Below are positions 1 to 7,709 of a stretch of 36,108 bases of DNA, in pieces. This stretch comes from Novosphingobium naphthalenivorans NBRC 102051 (GTDB lineage Bacteria > Pseudomonadota > Alphaproteobacteria > Sphingomonadales > Sphingomonadaceae), in contig NZ_BCTX01000056.1 of NCBI RefSeq assembly GCF_001590985.1, positions 1 to 36,108 on the forward strand, written 5' to 3'. Within the stretch, counting starts at the first letter, position 1. Each line of letters begins with the position of its first letter. The position numbers and the translations under genes were made by a program. Under the pieces are notes generated by a model. It had not been told where the DNA came from and did no database searches. It saw nothing but the letters and a program-made list of their open reading frames with translations.

Positions 1-120
1 GAGAGCTTCGTATTCATCGAGAAGCGCTAGGCGTTCGTGGGGTGAAATCGAGGCATGGCTTCCGGACGCGCCGGAGGGCCGGCCGTGCGAGAATCCTCTC
101 AGAATATTTCTGACGGCCAT
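1..120 (-). CDS. 5' end of an unidentified protein (runs off the window)
   Basis: Reading the minus strand from an ATG at 118-120, the frame stays open for 40 codons to the window edge. An AGGA purine run sits about 7 nt before the ATG. The visible N-terminus is a basic, serine-rich stretch followed by a helix-like segment (SPHERLALLDEYEAL). I recall a similar pre-domain helix in PAS/GGDEF signalling proteins of sphingomonads, but 40 residues are too few to assign a family. The open frame, start codon and ribosome site support a real gene that continues outside the window. Confidence 0.45.
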   Translation of the reverse strand, partial: MAVRNILRGFSHGRPSGASGSHASISPHERLALLDEYEAL

Positions 121-572
121 AACCGTGTCCTGTCGAGTCTTAACCTTTATTTCGGTGTCTCTACGTGAAATCAGTTAAAATCTGTTTCTCGGCGAGTTGC
201 TTTAGTCATTGCTTCCCAATTGTGATTACCAAACCGGAAATACTCCTGTGATCTGATCATGGAGCCGGAGCATAAACTCGTAAACGGTGGTGCCAGGGCA
301 TCTGCCTGGTGCAGTATGGCGTTAGCGGTGCGTTGAAATATCTGTATATTTCTGCCCCCTCTCTTCTTTCGCCGGAGCAGAGCGCGAGTGTCCTGAGGCG
401 GTGCGGCATGGCTTCGTCCTTCCGCATCGGGGAGAGTTGCAAGACCTGGAGTGCTCCCGGGCAGGCCGGGGCGCAGCGGTGAAAGGGCAATGTGCGCCGC
501 TATTGTGCGCTTGCGAACAAGCTGCCATCCCCGCGGTCCGGTAACCAGGGAACACAAGGCAGGGGCAAGTTC
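121..572. other. Gene-poor intergenic stretch between divergent genes
   Basis: About 450 bp separate the minus-strand gene at the left edge from the MFS gene. The first 230 bp are clearly richer in A and T than the flanks, as expected for divergent promoters. Reading frames here are short and lack ribosome-binding sites. I see no tRNA, repeat or terminator. Confidence 0.5.
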
Positions 573-1742
573 GTGAATCGCGGGTGGATCACGCTGGGAC
601 TGGTCGTGGGCAGTACGATCGTGGGGCTGATGGGCACGGATCTTGTCCTGCCCGCGGTTCCCGGCCTGCCGGAGGCGCTGGGGGGCGATCCGGCACAGGC
701 GCAGCTGGTGCTGGCGGCCTATGTCGGCGGCTCGTGCCTCGGCCTGCTGGGCTATGGCGTGCTGGGGGACCGGGTGGCGACACCGCACTTGTTCATCGGC
801 TCGCTCTTCGCGACCGCGCTGCTGTCGCTGGGCTGTTCGCTGGCCCCCTCGATGGAAGTGCTGATCGCCTTGCGCGCGCTACAGGGCATGGTGGCATCCG
901 GGCCTGCGGTCTTCGCGCCGGGTATCGTCAATGCCATGTTCGATGAAGAGGACGCAGTGCGCGCGATTGGCGTGCTGGGCAGCATCGAATCGCTGGCGCC
1001 CGCGCTGGCGCCGGTTGCCGGTGCGGCGCTGCTGGCCTTCGGCGGCTGGCATCTCAATTTCGATGTCATGGCCGCGGTCGCAGCGCTGCTGGGTGTGCTG
1101 CTGCTGGCCTCGGGCGGGGTGCCGCAAGTGCGCCGCCGGGGGCAGGGTAGCTTCCTCGCCCTGCTGCGCGACGCCACGTTCCTGCGCTATGCCCTGAGCC
1201 AGGCGCTGGTGCTGGGCGGACTGCTGGTCTTCGTCTTCGGCATGCCGACGGTGTTCGTGCGCGTCCATGGCGGCACGCTGACAGATTTCATCGTGATGCA
1301 GGTCTGCGGCATCGCCACGTTCATGGTCGCCGCCAATTCCGCCACAAGGGTGGTGCGGCGCTATGGCGCCGAGCGTGTCATCGCGGCCGGGACATGGCTC
1401 GCGGCGGTGGGTGCGCTGGCGCAGTTCTTCTATGCACTGGCGGGCGGGACTTCGGCGCTCGTCATCACGGCGCTGTTCGTGCCGGTCAACACCGGCCTCG
1501 GCCTGCGCGGCCCGCCGGGGTTCTTCCGCGCCATTCTGGCCTCGCATGGCGACGATGCCCGGGGCAGCGCGCTGGTGATCCTCTTCGTGCTCGGCGCGGC
1601 GGCGGCCGGCACGGCGCTGGTCTCGCCATGGATCGAGCACGGCACCATTCCGGTCGCGGGCGCGGCGCTGGCGTTCCATACGGTTTCGGTGGCCTGTCTG
1701 ATGCTGCTGCCGAAATGGCGCGAAGATGTCGTATCTTCGTAG
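573..1742 (+). CDS. MFS multidrug exporter, Bcr/CflA-like
   Basis: This 389-residue integral inner-membrane protein has about 12 hydrophobic segments and belongs to the major facilitator superfamily. A motif-A-like loop (GYGVLGDRV) follows the second segment, and RALQGMVASGPAVFAPGIV resembles the RxxQG motif of the Bcr/CflA drug-resistance group. These are usually proton-driven exporters of small toxic compounds; the substrate cannot be read from sequence. The frame is open from 492, but the GTG at 573 is the better start: AGGGG lies 7 nt upstream and the first membrane helix begins about 5 residues in. The motif-A loop lacks the usual downstream arginines, so transport may be atypical. No partner gene (TolC or membrane fusion protein) is adjacent. 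Confidence 0.8.
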   Translation: MNRGWITLGLVVGSTIVGLMGTDLVLPAVPGLPEALGGDPAQAQLVLAAYVGGSCLGLLGYGVLGDRVATPHLFIGSLFATALLSLGCSLAPSMEVLIALRALQGMVASGPAVFAPGIVNAMFDEEDAVRAIGVLGSIESLAPALAPVAGAALLAFGGWHLNFDVMAAVAALLGVLLLASGGVPQVRRRGQGSFLALLRDATFLRYALSQALVLGGLLVFVFGMPTVFVRVHGGTLTDFIVMQVCGIATFMVAANSATRVVRRYGAERVIAAGTWLAAVGALAQFFYALAGGTSALVITALFVPVNTGLGLRGPPGFFRAILASHGDDARGSALVILFVLGAAAAGTALVSPWIEHGTIPVAGAALAFHTVSVACLMLLPKWREDVVSS

Positions 1743-1869
1743 TATTCCTTCTGCGGGTGCTGAATTATACCTTTCCAAGAGTGGCGGGAAAAGAAATTCT
1801 GCGCCGGAAAGGTCGTGATGTATTTGCCTGCGTCAACGGGCGGCGGCCTGTTTGCCGCTTTCTCGGGGA

Positions 1870-1887
1870 TTAATTATCTGTAATTAA
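1870..1887. promoter_or_regulatory. AT-rich inverted repeat upstream of the secreted-protein gene
   Basis: TTAATTA and TAATTAA are separated by TCTG in the 228-bp gap between the MFS gene and the gene at 1971. It is a perfect 7-bp inverted repeat in a locally AT-rich patch. It could be an operator or part of a promoter; no regulator can be named. Confidence 0.3.
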
Positions 1888-1970
1888 GCTGGAATTAGGC
1901 ATCTTCCTTACCCGGCTCGCAACGGCGGCCCGCTGATTTTTCGCACCTGCACAAAATCAGGGGATTTGCG

Positions 1971-3173
1971 TTGCGACCCGATATTCGACCGATGGTTTTC
2001 GCTCTTGCCTGCGTTTCGCTCGCCGTGCCGGTCCATGCCGCACCGCCGGAGGTCCAGCCGGTCCAGGTCGGTTACGAGACCGTGCGCTATCAGCAGGGCG
2101 TGCCCACGCTGGACCTGCCGCAGCGGTGGGGCTCGGTGCAGGTGCGGCCGCTGCCGATGGATCACGGCAGTCTTGCCTTCGCGGTGGCGGTGTACAACGG
2201 GGGCAGGGATCCCGAGGTGATCGACATCGGCAATTTCCATGCCGAAAGCGCCGGGCAGAGCCTGGAAGTCTTCTCGGTCGATCAGCTCAAGGGCAAGGCC
2301 AAGCGGCGGGCGGTATGGTCCAAGGTGGGGCTGGCGCTGCTGGGAGGGGTTGCCGCGGCCGCGGCGGCCAGCCAGCGCGACACTTACCGCAGCACCTGGC
2401 ACACGCCTTACGGCACGTATCGCGGCTATTACAGCGCCCCCAGCACGGCCGGGCAAATACAGGCTACGGCGATCGGCGTGGGAACCGGGGTCGGGCTGGC
2501 GCGCATCCAGGAGAACCTCGACCGCACCCGCGCGGCGCTCGGCAACGAAGTGGTGCAGGCGACGACGGTCGATCCCGGACACAGCTATGCGGGCAAGATC
2601 GTGCTCGGCAAGATCAAGGAGGCGGACCTGCCGCAGCGGGTCGACCTGACGGTCAGCTGGAACGGAGAGGTCTATCCTTTCGCGTTCCAGCTTGCCAAGG
2701 CGGGCACGCCGGCGCCGGTTTTCGAGACCGTGGCCGAACCGTCCGCGCCGGCCAGTTTCCAGCCGGCGGTTCTGACCGAGGCGGTCTCCGGGCAGGACGG
2801 TGGCACTCCTGTGCCTGCCTTTACCAGCGCAGCCATGGTCCGGCCGGTGCCGCGCGGCGTGGACATGGAAGCCCTGGTCCAGCGCACGGCGGACCTGATG
2901 CCCCGGCCTACCGTTCTTGACGACGGATCGAAAGTGACCGGCTTCACCGCCGACGGCACCCGGTTGCAGGTCACGGTGGTCAACAATCCGGAATTCGATG
3001 CCATCAAGCCGGACTGGCAGGCGCGCGGGCGGCACGGAATCTGCTCGGCACGCGCGTTTCAGGCGGTGCTGATGCAGGGCGGGACCATGACGGCGACGTT
3101 CTTTACCGAGAAGAACCAGGAACTCGGCGCGCTTGAACTGACCGGGGCCTCGTGCCGCCTAGCCGGCGCGTGA
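1971..3173 (+). CDS. Secreted protein of unknown function
   Basis: I do not recognise this 400-residue protein. The chosen start is TTG at 1971, because AGGGGA lies 6 nt upstream; an in-frame ATG at 1992 has no ribosome site. Residues 1-23 form a signal peptide with a hydrophobic core and a VHA cleavage site, so the product is probably periplasmic or outer-membrane associated. A second hydrophobic, Ala/Gly-rich segment lies near residues 115-132 and is followed by a Tyr/Thr-rich stretch and another Gly-rich stretch. The C-terminal half is beta-rich in appearance and has two cysteines. It could be a surface or envelope protein. Its last 15 bp overlap the 3' end of the convergent sigma gene. 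Confidence 0.7.
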   Translation: MRPDIRPMVFALACVSLAVPVHAAPPEVQPVQVGYETVRYQQGVPTLDLPQRWGSVQVRPLPMDHGSLAFAVAVYNGGRDPEVIDIGNFHAESAGQSLEVFSVDQLKGKAKRRAVWSKVGLALLGGVAAAAAASQRDTYRSTWHTPYGTYRGYYSAPSTAGQIQATAIGVGTGVGLARIQENLDRTRAALGNEVVQATTVDPGHSYAGKIVLGKIKEADLPQRVDLTVSWNGEVYPFAFQLAKAGTPAPVFETVAEPSAPASFQPAVLTEAVSGQDGGTPVPAFTSAAMVRPVPRGVDMEALVQRTADLMPRPTVLDDGSKVTGFTADGTRLQVTVVNNPEFDAIKPDWQARGRHGICSARAFQAVLMQGGTMTATFFTEKNQELGALELTGASCRLAGA

Positions 3174-3713
3174 GTCCGCGATGGTCTTCTGCGGCTCGCT
3201 GTCCAGTATCCGCGCCAGATCGGCCCTGGCACGGGCGACGCGGCTTTTCATGGTGCCGACGGGACATCCCGCGATCCCGGCCGCTTCCTCGTAGCTGAAG
3301 CCGGAGGCGCCGATCAGCAGCACGGCTTCGCGGCGCTCGGGGGCAAGCTGGTGCAGGGCGTGCTCCATGTCGTCGAGATGGAGCGGGGCTTCCTGATCGG
3401 CTTCCATGATCAGCAGACGCTCGGCCACGCCATCGTCGAGATCGGTCTGGCGCCTGCTGCGACGCAGTTCGGACAAGTAGTGGTTGCGCAGGATCGCGAA
3501 TGTCCAGGCGCGCATGTTGGTGCCCGCCTGATAGCGCTCGCGCGCGGTCCAGGCCTTGATCGCGGTTTCCTGCACCAGATCGTCGGCAAAATCGGGCCTG
3601 CCGCAAAGGCCGCGGGCAAAGGCGCGCAGATGGGGAAGGACGGTGAGGAGTTCCCGGCGGAAGCTTTCGTCTGCCGGGCAGGGCGTGATCCGCTCAGGCA
3701 TCGCCGCTGTCAT
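3159..3713 (-). CDS. ecfG: EcfG-family general stress response sigma factor
   Basis: A 184-residue ECF sigma factor. Region 2 (about residues 25-90) contains the PHLRAFARGLCG and DDLVQETAIKAW blocks, with the -10-reading segment around RAWTFAILRNHYLSELRR. Region 4 (about 118-170) has LAPERREAVLLIGASGFSY, EEAAGIAGCPVGTMKSRVARAR, a typical helix-turn-helix. This is the EcfG group: released from NepR, it directs RNA polymerase to GGAAC/GTT promoters of the general stress regulon. The start at 3713 overlaps the nepR 3' end by 20 bp, implying translational coupling and stoichiometric production. A second in-frame ATG at 3701 is possible. Its 3' end overlaps the convergent secreted-protein gene. 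Confidence 0.92.
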   Translation of the reverse strand: MTAAMPERITPCPADESFRRELLTVLPHLRAFARGLCGRPDFADDLVQETAIKAWTARERYQAGTNMRAWTFAILRNHYLSELRRSRRQTDLDDGVAERLLIMEADQEAPLHLDDMEHALHQLAPERREAVLLIGASGFSYEEAAGIAGCPVGTMKSRVARARADLARILDSEPQKTIADSRAG

Positions 3714-3891
3714 CCAGCTTTTTCAGGAGATCCTGAAAGCTGTCCGGCAGCGGTTCTTCGACGACGGAGTTGTAGAGCTTTCTCAACCCCGATGCCCAGC
3801 CGGGTTCGCCGTCCTTGGGCGGCGCTTCGATGCCGGGCGGCAGACCCGGCACTTTCCCGGCTGGCCTTCGTCCATTGGGTCGATTCAACAC
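3694..3891 (-). CDS. nepR: NepR anti-sigma factor
   Basis: A 65-residue protein carrying the NepR core: GLRKLYNSVVEEPLPD followed by SFQDLLKKLD (residues 35-60). These two amphipathic helices clamp EcfG regions 2 and 4, and bind the sigma-like domain of PhyR when PhyR is phosphorylated. The N-terminal 30 residues are proline/glycine rich and presumably disordered, as in other NepR proteins. The listed start is GTG at 3889-3891, only 3 nt from an AAGGGAG ribosome site. The next codon, TTG, has better spacing (6 nt) and may be the true start. It is the first gene of a two-gene unit with ecfG and lies downstream of an EcfG-type promoter, giving positive autoregulation with simultaneous anti-sigma synthesis. 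Confidence 0.93.
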   Translation of the reverse strand: MLNRPNGRRPAGKVPGLPPGIEAPPKDGEPGWASGLRKLYNSVVEEPLPDSFQDLLKKLDDSGDA

Positions 3892-4020
3892 AAGCTCCCT
3901 TTCGCCGGCTACCCTTGCTGAGAGACAGGCGGCCGGTCAAGCCTGTGCCGGTTCCCTGCCCGGAAGCGAAGGCTTCCGCGCTCCGGCGGGGGCATGGCCC
4001 TGCCAACATTGTCCGGACGT

Positions 4021-4047
4021 GGAACAATTGGCGGGCTGCAAGGTTCC
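4021..4047. promoter_or_regulatory. Symmetric divergent EcfG-type promoter (nepR-ecfG / histidine kinase)
   Basis: On the plus strand GGAAC (4021-4025) and GTT (4043-4045) are 17 nt apart. On the minus strand GGAAC (4047-4043) and GTT (4025-4023) are also 17 nt apart, because the ends are complementary (GGAAC...GTTCC). The -35 element of each direction therefore overlaps the -10 element of the other. Plus output reaches the kinase start 85 nt away; minus output reaches nepR about 130 nt away. The minus strand also has the extra C of the GGAACC consensus. Known of the family: EcfG sigma factors recognise GGAAC, 16-18 nt, (C)GTT. Confidence 0.72.
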
Positions 4048-4129
4048 CCCGGATGCAAAGAGTTGCCATAGGTGGCAGCAGCCGCGCGGGATTGTGCCCG
4101 GCCGCGTCAGGAGACGGGAATAGTGTGGG

Positions 4130-5809
4130 GTGATTGATCAGGCGCTTCTGGACCGTGTGCAGAAGCAGTCGTGGTTCCACAAATATCCGCGGGGCTGGCC
4201 GTTTCTGCTGTTCGTGATCGCCAGCATCACCACGGCTGTCTCGGTGATGGCGATCGAGCGGGCGGACCGCAAGACGAGCGAAGTGGAGCTCGATCGCAAC
4301 CTGACCGAGATCGCCTCGGCCCTGCAGCGGCGCGTGACCGAGAATATTGCCCTGCTGCGGGCGGGGGCCGCGCTGTTCGGCACCCAGCAGGAGGTGACGG
4401 GCCATCAGTTCAGCGAATTCACCGACGACCTGCAGGGGGACGGCAAGCTCTACGGGTCGCTGGGCATGGGCTGGGCGCCGTTGGTGCCGGTGCGCAACCT
4501 TGCCGATTTCGAAGACGCGATCCACGATGCCGGCCGGCCGGATTTTCTTACCTATCCCTATCCGCGCCACGATGCGGACTATGCAACGCCGATCGTGTTC
4601 CTGCAGCCGGGCACGGCGAACAACCGCCGCGCGATCGGTTTCGACATGTTCTCCGACCCCGTGCGCCGGGCGGCCATGCAAAAGGCCATGAAGCTCGGGC
4701 GTCCCGTCGCCTCGGGTAAAGTCCATCTCGTTCAGGACAAGGGCGATCCCGATGCGGCCGGGTTCCTCATCTACATGCCGGTGGAGACGGACGAGGGCGG
4801 CCGCCATCATGTGAAGGGGTTCGTCTACAGCCCGTTCCGGGCCGACAATTTCCTCAACTCGGCTGGTGAACTCTACCGGACCAACGGGATCGAGGTCTCG
4901 GTTTACGATGGCCACGTCGCGCCGGATACCCTGCTGGCCGAGCGGCGCGCCGAGGGTATGACCGGCTCGACGATGGAGCGGCGCATCGATGTCGGCAATC
5001 ATTCCTGGGTCGTGCAGGTCAGCGACAAGAAGGGCGGCGTCCTGTCCGCACTGTCGCGGATCACGCTGTTTTTCGGTGCCCTGGCCTCGCTGATGGTCAT
5101 GGCGATCGGCCGCCTTATCACCAAGCGGGCCGCCGAGGACCGGCGGGTGCTGGAGTGGCTCACCAATCAGGCCTCGATCCGCAATTCGCTGACGCGCGAA
5201 CTGAACCACCGCGTCAAGAACACGCTGGCCAATGTCCTTTCGATCGCGGCCCTGACTCGCCGCCGCGCGACGGATATCGACGATTTCACTGAAAGTCTGA
5301 CAGCGCGTATCCGCGCGCTGTCGGCGACGCATGACCTCCTGTCGCAATCGGACTGGGGCAATGCCGCGATCGGGGACATCGTGCGCTCGGAACTGGCGCC
5401 CTACATGGACGGCAGCGAGAGCCACGTGGAAATGTCCGGCCCCGATATCAAGCTGGCGCCCAACGATGCGATGTCGCTGGGGCTTGCGATTCACGAGCTG
5501 GCGACGAATGCGGCCAAGTACGGCGCGCTCAGCACGATCAAGGGGCGCATCCACGTCCACTGGGTGCTGCTGTCGCCCGATCTGGCAGAAATCCACTGGC
5601 GGGAAGAGGGCGGTCCTCCGGTTGTCGAGCCGGCCAAGCGCGGGTTCGGGCGCGACCTGATCGAGAAGATCGTCGCGCACGAGCTCAACTCCGAAGTCGA
5701 TCTCAAGTTCAATCCGGCCGGGGTCGAATGCCGCCTCAAGATGCCGGTCCGGGCGGCCCGGGAGTTCGCCTTGCGCGCCGAAAAAGGCGAGAAATCGCTG
5801 TTGCCGTGA
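4130..5809 (+). CDS. CHASE-domain sensor histidine kinase, HWE/HisKA_2 type (PhyK/PhyP-like position)
   Basis: A 559-residue membrane sensor. A transmembrane helix at about 22-42 and a second at about 309-331 bracket a periplasmic domain of some 265 residues with CHASE character. The cytoplasmic part has the HWE/HisKA_2 dimerisation helix TRELNHRVKNTLANV with phospho-acceptor His360. It is followed by the N-box HELATNAAKYGALS (Asn460), the WREEGGPP block at 490 and GFG at 505-507. Kinases of this class feed PhyR. In Sphingomonas melonis a membrane kinase of the locus, PhyP, acts mainly as a PhyR phosphatase, so either direction is possible here. The start is GTG at 4130; no strong ribosome site is visible. 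It lies divergent to nepR-ecfG and shares their symmetric EcfG promoter. Confidence 0.88.
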   Translation: MIDQALLDRVQKQSWFHKYPRGWPFLLFVIASITTAVSVMAIERADRKTSEVELDRNLTEIASALQRRVTENIALLRAGAALFGTQQEVTGHQFSEFTDDLQGDGKLYGSLGMGWAPLVPVRNLADFEDAIHDAGRPDFLTYPYPRHDADYATPIVFLQPGTANNRRAIGFDMFSDPVRRAAMQKAMKLGRPVASGKVHLVQDKGDPDAAGFLIYMPVETDEGGRHHVKGFVYSPFRADNFLNSAGELYRTNGIEVSVYDGHVAPDTLLAERRAEGMTGSTMERRIDVGNHSWVVQVSDKKGGVLSALSRITLFFGALASLMVMAIGRLITKRAAEDRRVLEWLTNQASIRNSLTRELNHRVKNTLANVLSIAALTRRRATDIDDFTESLTARIRALSATHDLLSQSDWGNAAIGDIVRSELAPYMDGSESHVEMSGPDIKLAPNDAMSLGLAIHELATNAAKYGALSTIKGRIHVHWVLLSPDLAEIHWREEGGPPVVEPAKRGFGRDLIEKIVAHELNSEVDLKFNPAGVECRLKMPVRAAREFALRAEKGEKSLLP

Positions 5810-5979
5810 CAGGCCCTGGGGCGCGTGGATGGGATTGAACACAATTTAAATAGCTGATTTTAAGTGGCTATTGAATTATATACGTATATGTGCGTACATG
5901 TGTTTTGCATGATCGCAAATGGTGCAATGCGAAAAGAGCGGTGGGGGCCGTTGAACATTACGTTAGGAGCGAATAGCCC

Positions 5980-6396
5980 ATGGCATCCCCCCCACGCATT
6001 GCCGAGTGGCTCACCGAGGTCGACAACATTGCGCTGTCGTCGACCGTGGCATCACCTGACAAGGAAGCCGGATATGTTCGTGCGATGGGCAAGCTCATGC
6101 GCATGCGCCCGGAAGGGCTTGGCGGCGCCAGCCTGACCGCCACCGCCGAAGCCGATGTCCTGCGCTCGGTCATGGCGGGCGCCTGCGAGACGGCGGCGCT
6201 GCGCCTGCTTCCCTACGACGCACGAGTCATGACTTCGACGTCCGGTGCAGGCCATCACATGGCGACAGTGCGGCTGGGCGGACAGCGCCGCGAATCGACA
6301 TCCTCGGGCAGCACTTTCGCGCTCGCCCTGGTGAGTGCGCTCGCGCTTTCGGCCGTCGATCACTATCACGAACTGGCAGGCAGCCTGCCGGGCTGA
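5980..6396 (+). CDS. Small protein of unknown function in the stress locus
   Basis: I do not recognise this 138-residue protein. ATG 5980 has AGGAG 10 nt upstream. It has no signal peptide. The N-terminal two thirds appear helical (AEWLTEVDNIALSSTV and AEADVLRSVMAGACETAALRLL), followed by a Ser/Thr/Gly-rich linker with an HH pair. A C-terminal hydrophobic helix (FALALVSALALSAVDHY) could be a membrane anchor or a packing helix. A 170-bp AT-rich gap precedes it, and a perfect 9-bp terminator hairpin follows, shared with the convergent phyR. Its position inside the PhyR/NepR/EcfG cluster suggests a stress-related role, but that is inference from location only. No GGAAC/GTT promoter is visible before it. 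Confidence 0.7.
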   Translation: MASPPRIAEWLTEVDNIALSSTVASPDKEAGYVRAMGKLMRMRPEGLGGASLTATAEADVLRSVMAGACETAALRLLPYDARVMTSTSGAGHHMATVRLGGQRRESTSSGSTFALALVSALALSAVDHYHELAGSLPG

Positions 6397-6401
6397 TTTG
6401 G

Positions 6402-6433
6402 AGGCGGCCCGGAAAAGGGGCCGCCTGTTCTTT
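6402..6433 (+). terminator. Terminator between the small protein gene and phyR
   Basis: AGGCGGCCC and GGGCCGCCT form a perfect 9-bp stem with a 7-nt loop, followed by the T-rich GTTCTTT. It lies in the 66-bp gap between two convergent genes and probably stops the plus-strand transcript; the stem could also slow the opposing one. Confidence 0.7.
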
Positions 6434-6462
6434 GTTGCCGCCCGTATTCTCTTTCCGGGACC

Positions 6463-7257
6463 TCAGCCCATCGGCTCGCTTGATCTGAAAAACAGCGCCT
6501 GGCTGATCGCCGCGCGGACGGTCACTTCCTGGAACGGCTTGGTTACGAGATAGGTCGGTTCCGGGCGTTCGCCGGTCAGCAGGCGCTCGGGATAGGCGGT
6601 GATGAAGATCACCGGCACGTCACCGAATTTCAGCAGGTCTTCCACCGCATCGATGCCCGAACTGCCATCGGCGAGCTGGATGTCGGCGAGGACGAGGCCC
6701 GCGGGCGAGCGTTCGAAGATGTCCACCGCCTGCGTACGGGTGGCTGCGGTGCCGACCACGGTGTGCCCGAGGTCGTCGACGAGGCTTTCCAGCTGCATGG
6801 AGATCAGCGGCTCATCCTCGATAATCAGGACCCTGGTCTTGCTCTCGTTCTCGATCTCGGCGATCGCCTGCGCCACCAGGGCATCGGCCTCTTCGGGCGA
6901 AACCCCGAGAATCCGGGCGGTTTCCTCGCGGGAGAATTCCTCCACGGTGGAAAGCAGCAGGGCCTGGCGGTGGGTGGGGGCGATCGTTGCGAGACGGGTC
7001 CGGGCGGCCTGTTCGTGCGTGTCGCCGCTGTTTTCCGGCGGCTGCTCCTCGACATGGCCGGTGGTCCAGATGCGCGTGAAGGCGGCATAGAGCGCGGCCC
7101 GGCTGTGCGCGATCTCCTCGCGCAGGTCCCGGTCGGCCAGCGCGGCTTCCAGCGTGGCCCGCACGTAGGCGTCTCCCGAATGCTGGGAGCCGGTCAGTGC
7201 CCGGGCATAGCGGCGCAAGTACGGCAGTTGGCGGGCGATCTGGTCTGAGACGGACAT
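6463..7257 (-). CDS. phyR: PhyR, anti-anti-sigma response regulator
   Basis: A 264-residue two-domain protein. Residues 1-137 form the sigma-like domain: a region-2-like part (LPYLRRYARALTG) and a region-4-like part (APTHRQALLLSTVEEFS, then REETARILGVSPEEADALV), lacking promoter-recognition residues. Residues 142-264 are a receiver with acidic pair E147/D148, phospho-acceptor D192 (VLADIQLADG), T220 and K240. The FITAYPERLLTGERPEPTYL stretch is the motif typical of PhyR-type receivers. Phosphorylation opens the protein so that the sigma-like domain captures NepR and releases EcfG. The ATG at 7257 is preceded by AGAGGA at good spacing; the frame continues further upstream to 7464 without a ribosome site. 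It is transcribed toward the small-protein gene. Confidence 0.95.
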   Translation of the reverse strand: MSVSDQIARQLPYLRRYARALTGSQHSGDAYVRATLEAALADRDLREEIAHSRAALYAAFTRIWTTGHVEEQPPENSGDTHEQAARTRLATIAPTHRQALLLSTVEEFSREETARILGVSPEEADALVAQAIAEIENESKTRVLIIEDEPLISMQLESLVDDLGHTVVGTAATRTQAVDIFERSPAGLVLADIQLADGSSGIDAVEDLLKFGDVPVIFITAYPERLLTGERPEPTYLVTKPFQEVTVRAAISQALFFRSSEPMG

Positions 7258-7396
7258 GGAATTCCTCTGGCCTTTGGATCTGGTGTGCGCTTGCACGCGG
7301 TACGGCGGCAAGGCGCCAGCCCTATGATCTAAATGATCTGAATGCCGGGTGGATGCAGGGCAACCTGAAAATTTTTTCGCAGGTTCGCTTTTTGCG

Positions 7397-7421
7397 GGAA
7401 CCAATGCCGTTCCTCCACGTT
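7397..7421 (+). promoter_or_regulatory. EcfG-type promoter in front of the candidate small RNA
   Basis: GGAAC at 7397-7401, with the extra C of the consensus at 7402, is followed after 16 nt by CGTT (7418-7421). This is a full consensus match on the plus strand. The nearest protein start downstream is 290 nt away, but a strong hairpin begins 9 nt downstream, as expected if transcription starts at about 7427-7430. That fits a promoter for a noncoding RNA, with possible read-through into the second sigma gene. Confidence 0.65.
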
Positions 7422-7427
7422 TCTCCG

Positions 7428-7530
7428 GCATCACCACTGGCTCCCCCCACCCCACCCCCCGCAACCGGTGGTGATCCGATCCCGGAGGCCTCCGGCAGCC
7501 CCAAGAGCGGCCGGAGGCCTCAAGCTTTCT
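7428..7530 (+). ncRNA. Candidate stress-induced small RNA with C-rich loop (GsrN-like)
   Basis: Directly after a consensus EcfG promoter, 7430-7440 (ATCACCACTGG) pairs with 7465-7475 (CCGGTGGTGAT) over 11 bp with one G-U. The pairing encloses a 24-nt loop with runs of six, four and six C (7443-7460). A second hairpin follows: 7485-7496 (GAGGCCTCCGGC) pairs perfectly over 12 bp with 7510-7521, then AAGCTTTCT, a weak U-tract. A 5' hairpin with an exposed C-rich loop, a GC-rich 3' terminator-like stem, about 100 nt length and sigma control match what I recall of Caulobacter GsrN, which uses its C-rich loop to bind target mRNA leaders. Identity is inferred from architecture and location, not from alignment. 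Confidence 0.55.
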
Positions 7531-7650
7531 GGCACATATGGGTTTCCGGCAAGGCCCCGGTTTTCGGAGCAGCGGTTGCTGCGGTGCCGCGAATCTTCAG
7601 GGAAATCAGCCGGTTTTCATAACTTTGCACCCCATCATCGGCATTTTCCG

Positions 7651-7676
7651 GGAACCATTCCGGGGCAGGCGGCGTT
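7651..7676 (+). promoter_or_regulatory. EcfG-type promoter of the second sigma gene
   Basis: GGAACC at 7651-7656 and CGTT at 7673-7676 lie with 17 nt between GGAAC and CGTT, 34 nt before the ATG of the sigma gene at 7710. The match and the distance suggest that the second sigma factor is itself a member of the general stress regulon, giving a feed-forward or amplification step. Confidence 0.65.
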
Positions 7677-7709
7677 AGCGCTGCATCTGGTTAGAATGGA
7701 GGGTAACGC

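Noticed and set aside
549..571. GGAAC...GTT pair before the MFS gene
   Set aside because: Only 15 nt separate the elements, and the GTT overlaps the ribosome site and start region.
7362..7387. EcfG promoter for phyR on the minus strand
   Set aside because: The best match is CGAAC with 18 nt to GTT; the first base of the -35 element is wrong and the spacing is long, so it was not listed.
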